A DNA stretch of 64,000 nt, from assembly GCF_002733835.1 (NCBI RefSeq), contig NZ_NVWY01000001.1, forward strand, positions 186,001 to 250,000. Reading direction: 5' to 3'. Position numbers and translations under genes: made by a program. The stretch comes from Alcanivorax sp. (GTDB taxonomy: Bacteria > Pseudomonadota > Gammaproteobacteria > Pseudomonadales > Alcanivoracaceae). The notes beneath the pieces were generated by a model. That model did not search any database. It was not told the origin of the DNA and was given only the letters and a program-made list of their open reading frames with translations. Shown here one piece after another: positions 1 to 9,264 of this stretch (within the stretch, counting starts at the first letter, position 1; each line of letters opens with the position of its first letter).

Positions 1-1
1 G

Positions 2-241
2 CGCAGCACCGGTGTTTTCCCTGCAATGGCGCTGCAAATGACTGCCATTGGTGAAGAATCCGGTGCCCTGGATGCCATGCTGGAAAAAGTCGCCATTTAC
101 TACGAAGATGAAGTAGACAACGCGGTCGACGGCCTGACCAGCATGATGGAGCCTCTGATCATGGCAGTGCTGGGCGTACTGATTGGCGGCTTGATTATCG
201 CCATGTACCTTCCCATCTTCCAGCTGGGGGCAGTGGTATAA
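2..241 (+). CDS. pilC: PilC, type IV pilus inner-membrane platform protein (C-terminal part)
   Basis: The reading frame is open from the window edge, so only the last 79 codons are present. The end reads as the second GspF/PilC repeat: an amphipathic stretch containing [11 protein letters not shown], then [11 protein letters not shown], and a final membrane segment ending [11 protein letters not shown], typical of PilC C-termini. PilC is the inner-membrane platform that couples the assembly and retraction ATPases to the pilus. The stop lies one base before the pilD start, so the two genes are co-transcribed, as in the usual pilBCD order. Confidence 0.93.
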   Translation, partial: RSTGVFPAMALQMTAIGEESGALDAMLEKVAIYYEDEVDNAVDGLTSMMEPLIMAVLGVLIGGLIIAMYLPIFQLGAVV

Positions 242-242
242 C

Positions 243-1118
243 GTGTCCGAAACACTCAACCTTCTCTTTTCCAGCCCGACCCTTTTGGTCGGGCTTTGTG
301 TTGTTATGGGGCTGCTGGTAGGCAGTTTTTTGAATGTTGTCATTCATCGTTTGCCGTTGATGATGGAGCGGAGCTGGAAGCAGGAAGCCCGCGAGATCCT
401 GGAGCTGCCAGCGGAAGACAGTGGCGGCATTTTCAACCTGGTGACACCGCGCTCGCGCTGCCCGAAATGCAGCCATGCGATCAGTTGGTATGAAAACATC
501 CCCGTGTTTAGCTGGCTGGCCCTGCGCGGCAAGTGCAGGGGCTGCAAAACCCCGATCAGCAAGCGCTACCCCATTATCGAACTTGTCAGCGGTGTGCTCG
601 CCGGGCTGTGTGCCTGGCACTTTGGTTACGGCCCTTGGCTGGTGTTTACCCTTTTTGCCACCTGGGTATTGCTGGCCGCCGCCATGATTGACGCAGACAC
701 CACCCTGCTGCCGGATAGCCTGAACTACTGGTTGCTTTGGGCAGGCTTGTTGGCGGCCGTTATGGGCGTATCGCCGGTTTCATTGAGCGATGCGGTAATC
801 GGCGCCATGGCCGGGTATCTTTCGCTTTGGAGTGTGTACTGGCTGTTCAAGCTGATCACCGGGAAAGAAGGCATGGGCTACGGCGATTTCAAGCTGCTGG
901 CCGCGCTGGGAGCCTGGGTCGGCTGGCAATACCTGCCCGTGATTATTCTGCTGTCATCAGTGGTCGGGCTGGTCTTCGCTATCGCCATGATGATGTTCAG
1001 CGGCGAAAAACGCACGCAAATCCCTTTCGGTCCCTATCTGGCCACCGCCGGGTGGATTGCCCTGCTCTGGGGCGATACTATCGTCAGCTCGTATCTGGGG
1101 ATGTTTAAGGTCGGTTGA
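243..1118 (+). CDS. pilD: Prepilin peptidase / N-methyltransferase PilD
   Basis: 291 aa, normal family length. This polytopic membrane enzyme cleaves and N-methylates type IV prepilins and type II secretion pseudopilins. The N-terminal domain shows GSFLNVVIHRLP and the two CxxC zinc pairs (CPKC about residue 73, CRGC about residue 98). The aspartyl protease residues are in AAAMIDADTTLLPD and GMGYGDFKLL (GxGD motif). The start is GTG at 243, one base after the pilC stop. Followed by coaE, as in many gammaproteobacteria. Confidence 0.95.
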   Translation: MSETLNLLFSSPTLLVGLCVVMGLLVGSFLNVVIHRLPLMMERSWKQEAREILELPAEDSGGIFNLVTPRSRCPKCSHAISWYENIPVFSWLALRGKCRGCKTPISKRYPIIELVSGVLAGLCAWHFGYGPWLVFTLFATWVLLAAAMIDADTTLLPDSLNYWLLWAGLLAAVMGVSPVSLSDAVIGAMAGYLSLWSVYWLFKLITGKEGMGYGDFKLLAALGAWVGWQYLPVIILLSSVVGLVFAIAMMMFSGEKRTQIPFGPYLATAGWIALLWGDTIVSSYLGMFKVG

Positions 1119-1129
1119 CCTGCCGCACT

Positions 1130-1200
1130 GTAGAAGTCTGCTTGCAGGCGAACCGGGTTGGCAGATCAATGTCGTGGTTCGCTTGCAAGCAAGCTCCTAC
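1130..1200. repeat. Inverted pair of REP-like palindromes (type A)
   Basis: Two 25-nt copies in opposite orientation, 1130-1154 and 1176-1200 (minus), about 20 of 25 positions identical. The unit starts GTAGGAG/GTAGAAG and contains the palindromic core TGCTTGCA followed by GCGAA. A GTAG/GTGG head with an adjacent stem is characteristic of REP sequences mobilised by RAYT transposases. The pair fills the pilD-coaE gap. A second pair lies at 3292-3371. Confidence 0.75.
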
Positions 1201-1233
1201 AGCGCTTTTTCATTCGGTAAGGAGTCAAATTCC

Positions 1234-1827
1234 ATGTTTGTTGTCGGTCTTACCGGTGGCATTGGTAGCGGCAAGACCGCTGCCACGGATTATCTTGCAC
1301 AACAGGGCATCACCATTGTGGATGCGGATCTTGCATCACGGGTGGTGGTTGAGCCCGGGCAACCCGCCTTACTCGCCATTGCCGAGCATTTTGGCCAGCA
1401 TGTCATCGCCGACGACGGCGCGCTGGATCGGCGGGCACTCCGCGAGATCGTGTTTGCTGACCCGGACGCACTAAAAACCCTCGAAGGTATTACCCACCCC
1501 GCCATAGGTGATGAACTGCGCCGGCAGATCGGGGCGAGCCAATCGCCCTATACAGTGCTGGTCTCCCCTCTTCTGCTGGAAACATCGCAAAAAGCCTTGG
1601 TCGATCGTATTCTGGTCATTGATGCCTCTGCAGAATTGCAGGTAGAGCGCACCATGGCACGAGATCAGGTGCCAGAAGCTCAGGTCACGGCGATCATGAA
1701 AGCACAGCTGGCGCGAACCAAGCGACTGGATCAGGCCGATGATGTAGTGGAAAATCACGGTTCTTTGGATGCGCTCCACGAGCAACTGAGAATGCTTCAT
1801 CGGCACTATCTGGCATTGGCAAAATGA
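1234..1827 (+). CDS. coaE: Dephospho-CoA kinase
   Basis: 197 aa. It phosphorylates dephospho-CoA at the ribose 3'-OH, the last step of CoA synthesis. The N-terminus carries the P-loop GLTGGIGSGKT (residues 5-15), followed by the DAD motif of CoaE and a C-terminal helical CoA-binding lid. The start at 1234 is preceded by AAGGAG at 1219-1224. An open upstream extension to 1057 overlaps pilD and has no homology feel, so it is rejected. The pilD-coaE-yacG order is conserved. Confidence 0.95.
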   Translation: MFVVGLTGGIGSGKTAATDYLAQQGITIVDADLASRVVVEPGQPALLAIAEHFGQHVIADDGALDRRALREIVFADPDALKTLEGITHPAIGDELRRQIGASQSPYTVLVSPLLLETSQKALVDRILVIDASAELQVERTMARDQVPEAQVTAIMKAQLARTKRLDQADDVVENHGSLDALHEQLRMLHRHYLALAK

Positions 1828-1828
1828 A

Positions 1829-1937
1829 TGTCGGGTTACGCCGCTCCGCGGCTAACACGACCTACGGCAGTTCGCGTGCATACTCCTACAGCCATTTATT
1901 TCTGTAGGTCAGATTAGCCTAAAGGCGTAATCCGACA
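1829..1937. repeat. Inverted pair of second-type intergenic palindromes
   Basis: Copy 1829-1865 begins TGTCGGGTTACGCC and ends ACGACCTAC. Copy 1904-1937 is the same unit on the minus strand (TGTCGGATTACGCC, ending TGACCTAC). Each is itself a GGTTACGCC/GGCTAA stem-loop. Between them, 1871-1889 is a partial type A REP (TTCGCG..CTCCTAC read on plus). The pair occupies much of the coaE-yacG gap, which is normally short. Confidence 0.7.
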
Positions 1938-2065
1938 TGAAACATTTGCCGCGAACAACAGGCTTGTTGCCAAAGCCTAACACCGCATAGACGATTCGCA
2001 GTGGACAGGAGAGTATTCCTGCCCACACAACACCCCCGTAAATGGATGAACACGCGCGCCTAACC

Positions 2066-2266
2066 ATGACTGACAAAGCCCCGGCGAAAAAAGCCACCCA
2101 AACCTACCCCTGCCCGCAGTGCAAAAGCCTCACTCGCTGGGACAACAATCCCTGGCGGCCGTTTTGTAGTGAACGCTGCAAGTTAATTGATCTCGGGGAC
2201 TGGGCGACAGAACGCCACGCTATTCCAGGTGATGATGATGCCCCTGGGGATTTTGACGAGTTTTAG
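2066..2266 (+). CDS. yacG: DNA gyrase inhibitor YacG (zinc protein)
   Basis: 66 aa from ATG 2066; an in-frame ATG at 2042 would add eight residues (MDEHARLT) and cannot be excluded, as neither start has a good ribosome-binding site. The protein is a small treble-clef zinc finger with CPQC then CSERCK. The conserved [17 protein letters not shown] block is diagnostic. YacG binds the gyrase B subunit and inhibits DNA binding by gyrase. It sits downstream of coaE as usual, although repeats have widened the gap. Confidence 0.92.
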   Translation: MTDKAPAKKATQTYPCPQCKSLTRWDNNPWRPFCSERCKLIDLGDWATERHAIPGDDDAPGDFDEF

Positions 2267-2276
2267 CCCCCCCCCC
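2267..2276 (+). repeat. Run of ten C immediately after the yacG stop
   Basis: Ten consecutive cytosines follow the TAG stop directly. The tract is a slippage-prone homopolymer but lies outside coding sequence, between the convergent yacG and mutT genes, so no frame switching is expected. Confidence 0.9.
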
Positions 2277-2310
2277 TCAAAAGCGCCCTAACACGTCTGC
2301 AGAACACTAA

Positions 2311-3252
2311 TCACGGCCAGAAGGCGCGGATACCCGCCACGCCCACCGCGCCGTGGTCACGGGCACTGACCAGATCGCCCGGTGTCACGCCTCCCAGTGC
2401 ATAACAGGCAAGCGGCGCCCCCTTCATTAGCAACGCCGCTTGCGGCCAGCCCAATGCAGGCTTACCCGGATGTGTCGGCGTGGGCAGGACAGGTGAAACC
2501 AGCGCCATATCCAGGCCCAGATTGCTTGCCTTATCCCGGGCCACCTGATCATGCACCGCAGCACTGATGATCCCATCAAATGCGGGTCGCTCATCCAGCC
2601 GGGCCAATGTTCTGCCTGGAAAATGCAGGGCGAATACACCCAACGCCTTTGCTGTCGCCACACTCTGCGTGTCCACAGCACGCAACCAGACTTTTACGCC
2701 GCGTTGCTGACATTGCGTCACAACCGCTGCCACCTCGGCATGGTCACTCCACTGCCGCAAATACAGCCCCTGCTGCTCCCCATTCAATCGATCAATCCCG
2801 GCCAACAACTCGTGCAGAGTGATATCTTCCGGCGCGACCACTAACTGCTCAGGCAGCTGTATGGCATTCACCACCGGCTGATTGGCCGCCGGGAAGCGCA
2901 AATCCGACAGTGCATCCGGAAGAAACCACTGCACCCGCTGCCCTTCCCGTCCTTGCGGCTCACCCTGCCAGGCGCAAACATCACGAAAATGCAGGGTCAC
3001 GTGGAGATCATCGTACTGGTGGGCAATCGTCATAAAAGGGCTGGACGTCGCCCCTGTCATGCCAAGCTCTTCTTCCAGCTCGCGAGCCAACGCTTCGTCC
3101 AACGCTTCGCCTTGCTCCACCTTGCCACCGGGAAATTCCCAGCGCCCACCCTGATGCTTATTGTCAGGGCGCTTGCTAATACAAATCCGGCCATCTTCGC
3201 CACGGATGATGGCGGCGACGACGGTAATGGCGGGAGTAGGTTCGGTGGTCAT
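2311..3252 (-). CDS. mutT: MutT Nudix hydrolase fused to a ThiE-like domain
   Basis: 313 aa. Residues 1-135 are a MutT-type Nudix domain with the Nudix box GGKVEQGEAL..RELEEELGM, expected to sanitise 8-oxo-dGTP. Residues 150-313 resemble thiamine-phosphate synthase (ThiE TIM barrel), with segments such as ALHFPG, PVLPTPTHPG and ALGGVTPGD. This fusion is known in Pseudomonas and relatives near argJ/secA. Whether the ThiE half is catalytic is unclear, because the N-terminal part of the barrel looks shortened. The start at 3252 lacks a clear ribosome-binding site. Confidence 0.9.
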   Translation of the reverse strand: MTTEPTPAITVVAAIIRGEDGRICISKRPDNKHQGGRWEFPGGKVEQGEALDEALARELEEELGMTGATSSPFMTIAHQYDDLHVTLHFRDVCAWQGEPQGREGQRVQWFLPDALSDLRFPAANQPVVNAIQLPEQLVVAPEDITLHELLAGIDRLNGEQQGLYLRQWSDHAEVAAVVTQCQQRGVKVWLRAVDTQSVATAKALGVFALHFPGRTLARLDERPAFDGIISAAVHDQVARDKASNLGLDMALVSPVLPTPTHPGKPALGWPQAALLMKGAPLACYALGGVTPGDLVSARDHGAVGVAGIRAFWP

Positions 3253-3291
3253 TTATTTGGGGCCATTCGCTCTGGCAGCAGCCGGATTAAT

Positions 3292-3371
3292 GTGGGAGCG
3301 TGCTTGCACGCGAAGCAATGAACTGCAGCAGGGCCCGAGTAAAAGCCTTTCGCTTACAAGCAAGCTCCTAC
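3292..3371. repeat. Inverted pair of REP-like palindromes (type A)
   Basis: Copy 3292-3314 (GTGGGAGCGTGCTTGCACG..) and minus-strand copy 3349-3371 (GTAGGAGCTTGCTTGTAAGC..) have the same head and core as the 1130-1200 pair. They fill the gap between argJ and the mutT start, both on the minus strand, so they may form a structured transcript. Confidence 0.75.
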
Positions 3372-3392
3372 GGGGCGATGAAGCCACAGCCT

Positions 3393-4595
3393 CTAGGTCC
3401 GATACTCCGCATTGATCTTCACGTAGTCATAGCTAAAGTCACAGGTCCACACGGTGCACTGTGCATCACCAGACGCCAGATCCGCCCGAATGGTGATTTC
3501 CGGCTTCGCCATCACGGCGGCACCTTGTGCTTCCTCGTAGCTATCCGCCACGCCGCCCTGTTCTACCAGCGGCAAATCACCCAGCCAAACACTGACTTTG
3601 TCCACATCCAGCGCCGCAATCGGCGCCCGGCCAATGGCAGCCAAAATACGGCCCCAATTAGGGTCCGAGGCAAACAGCGCCGTTTTCACCAGAGGGGAAT
3701 GGGCAATGGTTTCAGCCACCGCTCGTGCGTCGCTTTCGCTGGCGGCTCCGGTTACGGTAATTTCCACAAACTTGGTCGCGCCTTCACCGTCACGAACCAG
3801 TGCCTGAGCCAGGTCAGTGAAGACCTCTTCCAGCGCCTGGTACAGCAACTGACTGTGATCATCCAGCGCGGTAATTTCATCCATGGCAGCCTGGCCGGTG
3901 CTGATCAGCATGCAGGCATCATTGGTAGAGGTATCCCCGTCCACCGTCACCCGGTTGAAGGATTTGTCCGCCAGGGCTTTCACCCACTCATCCAACAGTG
4001 GCTTGGCTATCGGCGCATCGGTGGCGATAAAACCCAGCATGGTGGCCATGTTTGGCTTGATCATGCCGGAGCCCTTGGACATCCCTGTAATCGTCACTGG
4101 CACGCCATCCATCTCCACCCGCCGACTGGTGAGCTTGGGGTAGGTATCGGTGGTCATTATGCCTTCCGACGCCCGCCCCCAATGATGGACATCCAGTGTA
4201 TCCAGCGCTTTGGGCAAGCCGGAGGCAAAGGCATCCAGCGGAAACTGTTCCCCGATAACGCCGGTTGAATACGGCAGGATTTCATCGGCATCGCAACCTG
4301 CGGCTTTCGCCAGCAATTCACAGCTGGCCAGGCAGTTTTCCAGGCCTTTTTTGCCGGTACCGGCATTGGCGTAGCCGGTGTTGATCATCAGGTAGCGTGG
4401 CGTAGTGGCAGCCAGACGGGACTTGGCTACCTGTACTGGCGCAGCACAGAACCGATTAAGGGTAAACACACCACTGACACGACTCCCCTGGGCCAGCTCC
4501 AGCACCACCAAATCCTTGCGATTGGCTTTTTTGATGCCGGCTTCCACGGCGGCAAGCCGCACGCCGGGGACTGGCAACCACTCAGACTGTGTCAT
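3393..4595 (-). CDS. argJ: Bifunctional ornithine acetyltransferase / N-acetylglutamate synthase
   Basis: 400 aa. ArgJ recycles the acetyl group between N-acetylornithine and glutamate in arginine synthesis. The precursor self-cleaves before the threonine of the conserved PNMATMLG segment (near residue 190), giving alpha and beta chains. The N-terminus has VAAVEAGIKK-like ArgJ sequence and GKKGLEN. The start is ATG at 4595, seven bases after AAGGA (4603-4607); the in-frame GTG at 4598 sits too close to that site. Its 5' side abuts a heptad repeat array, leaving little room for a promoter. Confidence 0.95.
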   Translation of the reverse strand: MTQSEWLPVPGVRLAAVEAGIKKANRKDLVVLELAQGSRVSGVFTLNRFCAAPVQVAKSRLAATTPRYLMINTGYANAGTGKKGLENCLASCELLAKAAGCDADEILPYSTGVIGEQFPLDAFASGLPKALDTLDVHHWGRASEGIMTTDTYPKLTSRRVEMDGVPVTITGMSKGSGMIKPNMATMLGFIATDAPIAKPLLDEWVKALADKSFNRVTVDGDTSTNDACMLISTGQAAMDEITALDDHSQLLYQALEEVFTDLAQALVRDGEGATKFVEITVTGAASESDARAVAETIAHSPLVKTALFASDPNWGRILAAIGRAPIAALDVDKVSVWLGDLPLVEQGGVADSYEEAQGAAVMAKPEITIRADLASGDAQCTVWTCDFSYDYVKINAEYRT

Positions 4596-4614
4596 CACGT
4601 TTTCCTTAACATTC

Positions 4615-4719
4615 AGCGACTAGCTTCTAGCTGCGAGCAACTAGTCATCATAAAGAAAAGCACCGACTTTCACCGGTGCCTTTGTTTTTCTCGTAGCTGG
4701 AAGCTCGTCGCTAGCAGCT
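4615..4719. repeat. Inverted heptad arrays, xxxxGCT class, argJ/secA
   Basis: Four 7-nt units ending in GCT read on the minus strand at 4615-4642 (for example AGAAGCT). Four more read on the plus strand at 4692-4719 (for example GGAAGCT, AGCAGCT). GCT recurs at exactly seven-base spacing in both arms. The arms flank the secA terminator hairpin, end three bases from the secA stop and come within a few bases of the argJ Shine-Dalgarno. Confidence 0.8.
4654..4690 (-). terminator. Rho-independent terminator of secA
   Basis: Six-bp stem GCACCG (4660-4665) / CGGTGC (4674-4679) with a T-rich tail on both strands. It is placed just past secA and ahead of argJ. Confidence 0.75.
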
Positions 4720-4722
4720 GCT

Positions 4723-7437
4723 TTATTCAATCTTACCGTGACACTGCTTGTACTTCTTGCCGGAACCACAAGGGCACGGCTCATTACGCCCGACTTTACG
4801 GCCCTCCCGGACCACCGTCTTGGGCTGCTCGCCCTGTTGACGGGGCTGGGCATCGCCGTCGGTGCCCGGCTCGGCCACCGCCTGCATTTTCATTTTTTCC
4901 GCCTGCAGACGCGCCTCTTCCTCGCGCTGCTGCTCCAGACGTTCCACTTCGTCATCACGACGCACCTGGAAGCTGTGCAGCACACGAATCAGTTCATGCT
5001 GGATCTGGTTAAGCAAGCCCTGGAACAACTCGAAAGCTTCTTTCTTGTATTCCTGCTTGGGGTTTTTCTGGGCGTAGCCGCGCAGGTGGATGCCCTGGCG
5101 CAGGTGATCCATGCTCGCCAGGTGCTCTTTCCAGTGGCGATCCAGAATTTGCAGCATCAGGTGCTTCTCGATCTTGCGCAAATCCTCGGTACCGATCTCG
5201 CCTTCCTTACGCTGGTAATCCTCGTCCATGCGCTCGACCAGCTTTTCGATTAGGCCCTCGATATGCAGCTGATTGTCTTCGTTGAGCCACTGGCCAATCG
5301 GTGCATGGCACTGGAACTCCGCATCCAGGGTTTTCTCCAGGCCCGGGATATCCCACTGATCTTCCACAGAGCCCGGCGCCATGTAATCGTGGACCACTTC
5401 GGTCACCACATCGCGACGAATCCCTTTCACGGAATTTACCAGATCATCGGCTTCCAGAATCTGGTCACGCTGGCCGTAGATGACCTGACGCTGGTCGTTG
5501 GCAACGTCATCGTATTCCAGCAGGTTCTTGCGGATATCAAAGTTGCGCCCTTCCACCTTGCGCTGGGCATTTTCGATGGCGCGAGTTACCCAGCGGTGCT
5601 CAATGGCTTCGCCGTTTTCCAGGCCCAGAGAGCGCATCAGGTTGCGAATCTTGTCTGATGCGAAGATGCGCATCAGGTCATCTTCCATGGACAGGAAGAA
5701 ACGGGTGTAGCCCGGATCACCCTGACGACCCGCACGACCGCGCAGCTGATTATCGATACGGCGGGACTCATGGCGCTCGGTACCGATAATGTGCAAACCG
5801 CCGGCTTCCATGACGGTATCGTGGTTCGCCTGCCACTCGGCCCGGATTTTCTCCGCTTCTGCCTCGGACGGGGTATCCATATGCTTGATCTGCTCTTCGG
5901 GATTACCGCCGAGCACAATATCCGTCCCCCGACCCGCCATATTGGTGGCAATGGTGACCGCTCTCGGCCGGCCGGCCTGGGCAATAATCTGGGCTTCGCG
6001 CTGATGGAACTTGGCGTTCAGTACCTCGTGGGCGATCTTGTCCTGCTTCAAACGCTTGGACAGATACTCCGACGCTTCAATGGTGGCAGTACCCACCAGC
6101 ACCGGCGCACCTTTAGCCACCGCCTCGGTCACTTCCTTGACGATAGCGTCGAATTTTTCTTGCAGGCTCAGGTACACCAGATCATTGGCGTCAATCCGCA
6201 CCATGGGTTTGTTGGTGGGGACCACGACCACATCCATGCCATAAATCTGGCGGAATTCCAGCGCCTCGGTGTCCGCGGTACCGGTCATGCCGGACAGCTT
6301 GTTATACAGGCGGAAATAGTTCTGGAAGGTGGTGGACGCCAGGGTCTGGTTTTCCTGCTGGATATTCAGCCCTTCTTTCGCCTCGATGGCCTGATGAATA
6401 CCTTCGGACCAGCGACGCCCCGGCATGGTACGGCCGGTGTGTTCATCCACGATCACGATCTGGTCGTTCTGAACAATGTAATCCCGGTCGATGTGGAACA
6501 GGGCATGGGCTTTCAGCGCCGCATGCACATGATGCAGCAGCGCCAGGTTATGGGCCGCGTACAGGCTTTCGCCCTGTTCCAGCAACTGGTTGCTGACCAG
6601 TAGCGCTTCAATCTTCTGATGACCCGCCTCGGTCAGCTCAACCTGACGCTGCTTTTCGTCAACGAAGTAATCGCCTTCGCTCTCTTCTGTCTCTTTCTCC
6701 AGTTGCGGCATCAACTGATTCACCGCCTGGTACAGCTCGGAGGAATCTGCCGCCGGGCCGGAAATAATCAGTGGCGTTCTCGCCTCATCAATCAGGATGG
6801 AATCCACCTCATCGACGATGGCGTAATTCAACCCACGCTGCACCCGGTCTTCCAGGCGGAAGGCCATGTTGTCGCGCAGGTAATCGAAGCCGTATTCGTT
6901 GTTGGTTCCGTAGGTAATATCCGACGCGTACGCGGCGCGCTTCTGCTCGGTGGGCTGCTGGGACAGAATGATGCCCACGGATAACCCGAGGAATTCGTAC
7001 AGGGGACGCATCCAATTGGCGTCACGCTCGGCCAGGTAATCATTTACCGTAACCACATGCACGCCTTCACCGGAGAGCGCATTCAGGTAGGCCGGCAGGG
7101 TCGCCGTCAGGGTTTTACCTTCACCGGTACGCATCTCGGAAATGCGCCCTTCGTGCAGGGCGATCCCGCCCATCATCTGCACATCAAAATGGCGCATCCC
7201 CATGACCCGGGTAGAGGCTTCGCGGACTACCGCAAAGGCTTCGGGCAACAATTCATCCAGGGTTTTGCCATCTTTAAAGGCCTGCCGGAAAGCGATCGTC
7301 TTGTGCTGCAGGTCGCCATCGGTAAGCTGCCCCAACGCCTCTGCGTGGCTATTAATGGCATCGACCAGCTTTGCCATTCGCTTGATTTCACGATCATTCT
7401 TGGTGCCGATGATTTTTTTTACGATGGTACCCAGCAT
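4723..7437 (-). CDS. secA: Preprotein translocase ATPase SecA
   Basis: 904 aa, full length. SecA drives post-translational export through SecYEG. The nucleotide-binding fold has Walker A MRTGEGKT near residue 105, the [15 protein letters not shown] block, and the second fold with [10 protein letters not shown]. The C-terminal zinc motif [13 protein letters not shown], which binds SecB and phospholipids, is intact. The start ATG 7437 has GGAAG upstream. No SecM-like gene lies between the M23 gene and secA, as expected outside enterics. Confidence 0.98.
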   Translation of the reverse strand: MLGTIVKKIIGTKNDREIKRMAKLVDAINSHAEALGQLTDGDLQHKTIAFRQAFKDGKTLDELLPEAFAVVREASTRVMGMRHFDVQMMGGIALHEGRISEMRTGEGKTLTATLPAYLNALSGEGVHVVTVNDYLAERDANWMRPLYEFLGLSVGIILSQQPTEQKRAAYASDITYGTNNEYGFDYLRDNMAFRLEDRVQRGLNYAIVDEVDSILIDEARTPLIISGPAADSSELYQAVNQLMPQLEKETEESEGDYFVDEKQRQVELTEAGHQKIEALLVSNQLLEQGESLYAAHNLALLHHVHAALKAHALFHIDRDYIVQNDQIVIVDEHTGRTMPGRRWSEGIHQAIEAKEGLNIQQENQTLASTTFQNYFRLYNKLSGMTGTADTEALEFRQIYGMDVVVVPTNKPMVRIDANDLVYLSLQEKFDAIVKEVTEAVAKGAPVLVGTATIEASEYLSKRLKQDKIAHEVLNAKFHQREAQIIAQAGRPRAVTIATNMAGRGTDIVLGGNPEEQIKHMDTPSEAEAEKIRAEWQANHDTVMEAGGLHIIGTERHESRRIDNQLRGRAGRQGDPGYTRFFLSMEDDLMRIFASDKIRNLMRSLGLENGEAIEHRWVTRAIENAQRKVEGRNFDIRKNLLEYDDVANDQRQVIYGQRDQILEADDLVNSVKGIRRDVVTEVVHDYMAPGSVEDQWDIPGLEKTLDAEFQCHAPIGQWLNEDNQLHIEGLIEKLVERMDEDYQRKEGEIGTEDLRKIEKHLMLQILDRHWKEHLASMDHLRQGIHLRGYAQKNPKQEYKKEAFELFQGLLNQIQHELIRVLHSFQVRRDDEVERLEQQREEEARLQAEKMKMQAVAEPGTDGDAQPRQQGEQPKTVVREGRKVGRNEPCPCGSGKKYKQCHGKIE

Positions 7438-7570
7438 AAAACTTCCGGTTCAGTAAAAGTCAGGACAAACAGCCCGGTGGCGGCAAGGTGATTCCCCCGC
7501 AAGGTGAGCCATTCTAAACACAATAGGATTGAGAGATAAGGTGGTATTCGCCGTAATCAAGGCCCGATAA

Positions 7571-7600
7571 CGAAAAACGGCCCCATTGGGCCGTTTCCGA
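7571..7600 (-). terminator. Terminator after the M23 peptidase gene
   Basis: Perfect 9-bp stem AAACGGCCC (7575-7583) / GGGCCGTTT (7588-7596), CATT loop, then a T-run on the minus strand. It lies 14 bases past the M23 stop and separates it from secA. The 172-nt gap 7438-7609 otherwise holds the presumed secA promoter, which I could not place with confidence. Confidence 0.8.
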
Positions 7601-7609
7601 TTTTCAGTT

Positions 7610-8542
7610 TTAGCGGCGAGCGCGGTAAATATAGGGCTGTGGGTTCACCTGAGCGCCGTTTTTCAGCACTTCGTAGTGCACATGCGGCCCAGTGGAACGG
7701 CCGGAATTGCCCACCTTGGCCACCGTATCACCGGTGCGAACAATGTCCCCCGGCTCCACCAGCAGCTCCATCGCGTGCCCGTAGCGGGTGGACAGGCCGT
7801 TACCGTGGTTGATCTCCACCATTTTGCCGTAACCGGAACGCTCACCGGAATAGGTCACAACGCCAGCACCGGTGGCCACGATGGGCGTGCCTTCCTTACC
7901 CGCGAAATCCACCCCTTTATGCCAGGCCACCCGGCCGGAAAAGGGATCGGAACGCCGGCCAAAACGGCTAGACATCCAGCCTTTGGTCAGCGGGCGGCCA
8001 GACAGATAAGTCTGGTCTTCCAACTGTTTATCCGCCAGCAGGTCTTCCAGGATATCCAGCTGACGCTCACGGCGTTCCAGGGTGGCCGTCATTTGATCCA
8101 GCGCCCCCATAAAGGAAGGCAACTCATAACTGGCCCCCTCATCCGGCGATTCCGGTCCACCGACACCGGGCACACTACTGAAATCGAATTCGTCACCGCC
8201 GATATCAGCCACTTCCACCAGTCTCTCACCCAGTGCATCCAGGCGAACCAGCCGAGCCTGAGCCTGGGCCAGCTTGAGCGTCAGGGCACGAAACTGCTCC
8301 TGGCTTTGCTGATCCAGCTCGGAAAGAGCTTGTTGCTGCTGCTCCAGCTGCCCCGCAAAACGCTCCGTCATTACCGGGGTAAATTCAGGCTGACCACCCA
8401 CTCGATAGGCCAGAAGATAGGCGCTAACGCCAATAATCGCGGGAAACACCACCAACGCCGCAGCCAATAACCAGGGCCAATGGCGAGGAACGGGCAGTGT
8501 GCGCGAATGGCCGCGCTTGCTGTTAAGGACTATGATGTTCAT
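7610..8542 (-). CDS. M23 (LytM-type) peptidase, membrane-anchored
   Basis: 310 aa. An N-terminal cytoplasmic tail and one transmembrane helix (residues 24-46) lead to a coiled-coil stretch (about 60-110) rich in Gln/Leu, then a LytM/M23 domain. Catalytic zinc residues are seen in WHKGVDFAG (HxxxD) and HVHYEV (HxH). It is a periplasmic endopeptidase or amidase activator candidate. The position between secA and lpxC, divergent from dciA, is the usual place of the Pseudomonas homologue. The exact peptidoglycan substrate is unknown. Confidence 0.9.
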   Translation of the reverse strand: MNIIVLNSKRGHSRTLPVPRHWPWLLAAALVVFPAIIGVSAYLLAYRVGGQPEFTPVMTERFAGQLEQQQQALSELDQQSQEQFRALTLKLAQAQARLVRLDALGERLVEVADIGGDEFDFSSVPGVGGPESPDEGASYELPSFMGALDQMTATLERRERQLDILEDLLADKQLEDQTYLSGRPLTKGWMSSRFGRRSDPFSGRVAWHKGVDFAGKEGTPIVATGAGVVTYSGERSGYGKMVEINHGNGLSTRYGHAMELLVEPGDIVRTGDTVAKVGNSGRSTGPHVHYEVLKNGAQVNPQPYIYRARR

Positions 8543-8642
8543 AAGATTTCGTAACGCACTAGCTAAAAATCATTCAATTCAATATGTTACGCTGTTTTTT
8601 ATAAATTCTTTTACAATCTTCAGGCTAGTCTAAGTAAAACTC

Positions 8643-9086
8643 ATGAGCAAGACAACGTCGCCTAAAGCCCTGCTCGCCCTGCTAAGCGGTCATCCCGCTC
8701 TATCAGCTCTGGCGAAAGAAGCCAGGAAGAGCCCCGCCCAGGAGCAAAGTGACCCTATACATTGCCTGCCTCCGGCGTTGCGTGAGCGTGTCACCCTGGT
8801 AGAAGACCAGCATCGCTGGCTGGCCATCGCGGAAACCAGTGCCACCGCGCAACTACTACGTTTTCATCTGCCGAAATTGCAACAGGCCATGCCCGGGCAA
8901 CAAATCAAGATCGTGGTAGGCGGCAAACGCCAACCCATGTCGAGCAATAACCATGCCAGCAAGCCGGCGGGGCCGCATTTGGCCCGAGAAAGCGCTCGAC
9001 ACATCGAAGCTGTGGCCGAAGCCATTGAGGATGACGCGCTAAAAGCGTCATTGCAGCGGCTGGCAAGCCGCGGTGAGCCCGATTGA
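8643..9086 (+). CDS. dciA: DciA (DUF721) replicative helicase loader
   Basis: 147 aa, DUF721 family. DciA proteins help load DnaB at the origin in bacteria that lack DnaC/DnaI. The conserved core is seen around LPPALRERVTLVEDQHRWLAIAETSATAQLLRFHLP, a KH-like fold. The C-terminal half is low-complexity and basic, as is common. The neighbourhood (secA, M23 peptidase, lpxC) is that of Pseudomonas and Vibrio dciA. The AT-rich 100-nt divergent gap 8543-8642 should carry the promoters of both genes. Confidence 0.85.
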   Translation: MSKTTSPKALLALLSGHPALSALAKEARKSPAQEQSDPIHCLPPALRERVTLVEDQHRWLAIAETSATAQLLRFHLPKLQQAMPGQQIKIVVGGKRQPMSSNNHASKPAGPHLARESARHIEAVAEAIEDDALKASLQRLASRGEPD

Positions 9087-9120
9087 GGAACACTAACCGT
9101 CCATCTCTCCGCCCTTGAAA

Positions 9121-9156
9121 CGAAAAACCACCTGACTGCGGGAGACAGCCAGGTGG
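9121..9156 (-). terminator. Terminator of lpxC
   Basis: Stem CCACCTGACTG (9128-9138) with CAGCCAGGTGG (9146-9156), one mismatch, followed on the minus strand by TTTTTCG. The remaining bases to lpxC (9157-9264) hold no recognised gene. Confidence 0.75.
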
Positions 9157-9264
9157 CCAACAGGGCTTCGACGTACAGCCGAATCGCTTCGGCCAGAGTC
9201 AGCCACCTTCCGGATCATACTGACCCGAAGCGGCCAACCTCTTTCTTTACTACTTTGCCGCCAC

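Noticed and set aside
2267-2276. Ten-C tract as a phase-variable switch
   Set aside because: It lies after the yacG stop and outside any coding or promoter region that I can identify, so slippage would have no evident effect.
7438-7609. A secM-like gene upstream of secA
   Set aside because: The gap has no open frame with a signal peptide or arrest-like end, and contains the M23 gene terminator.
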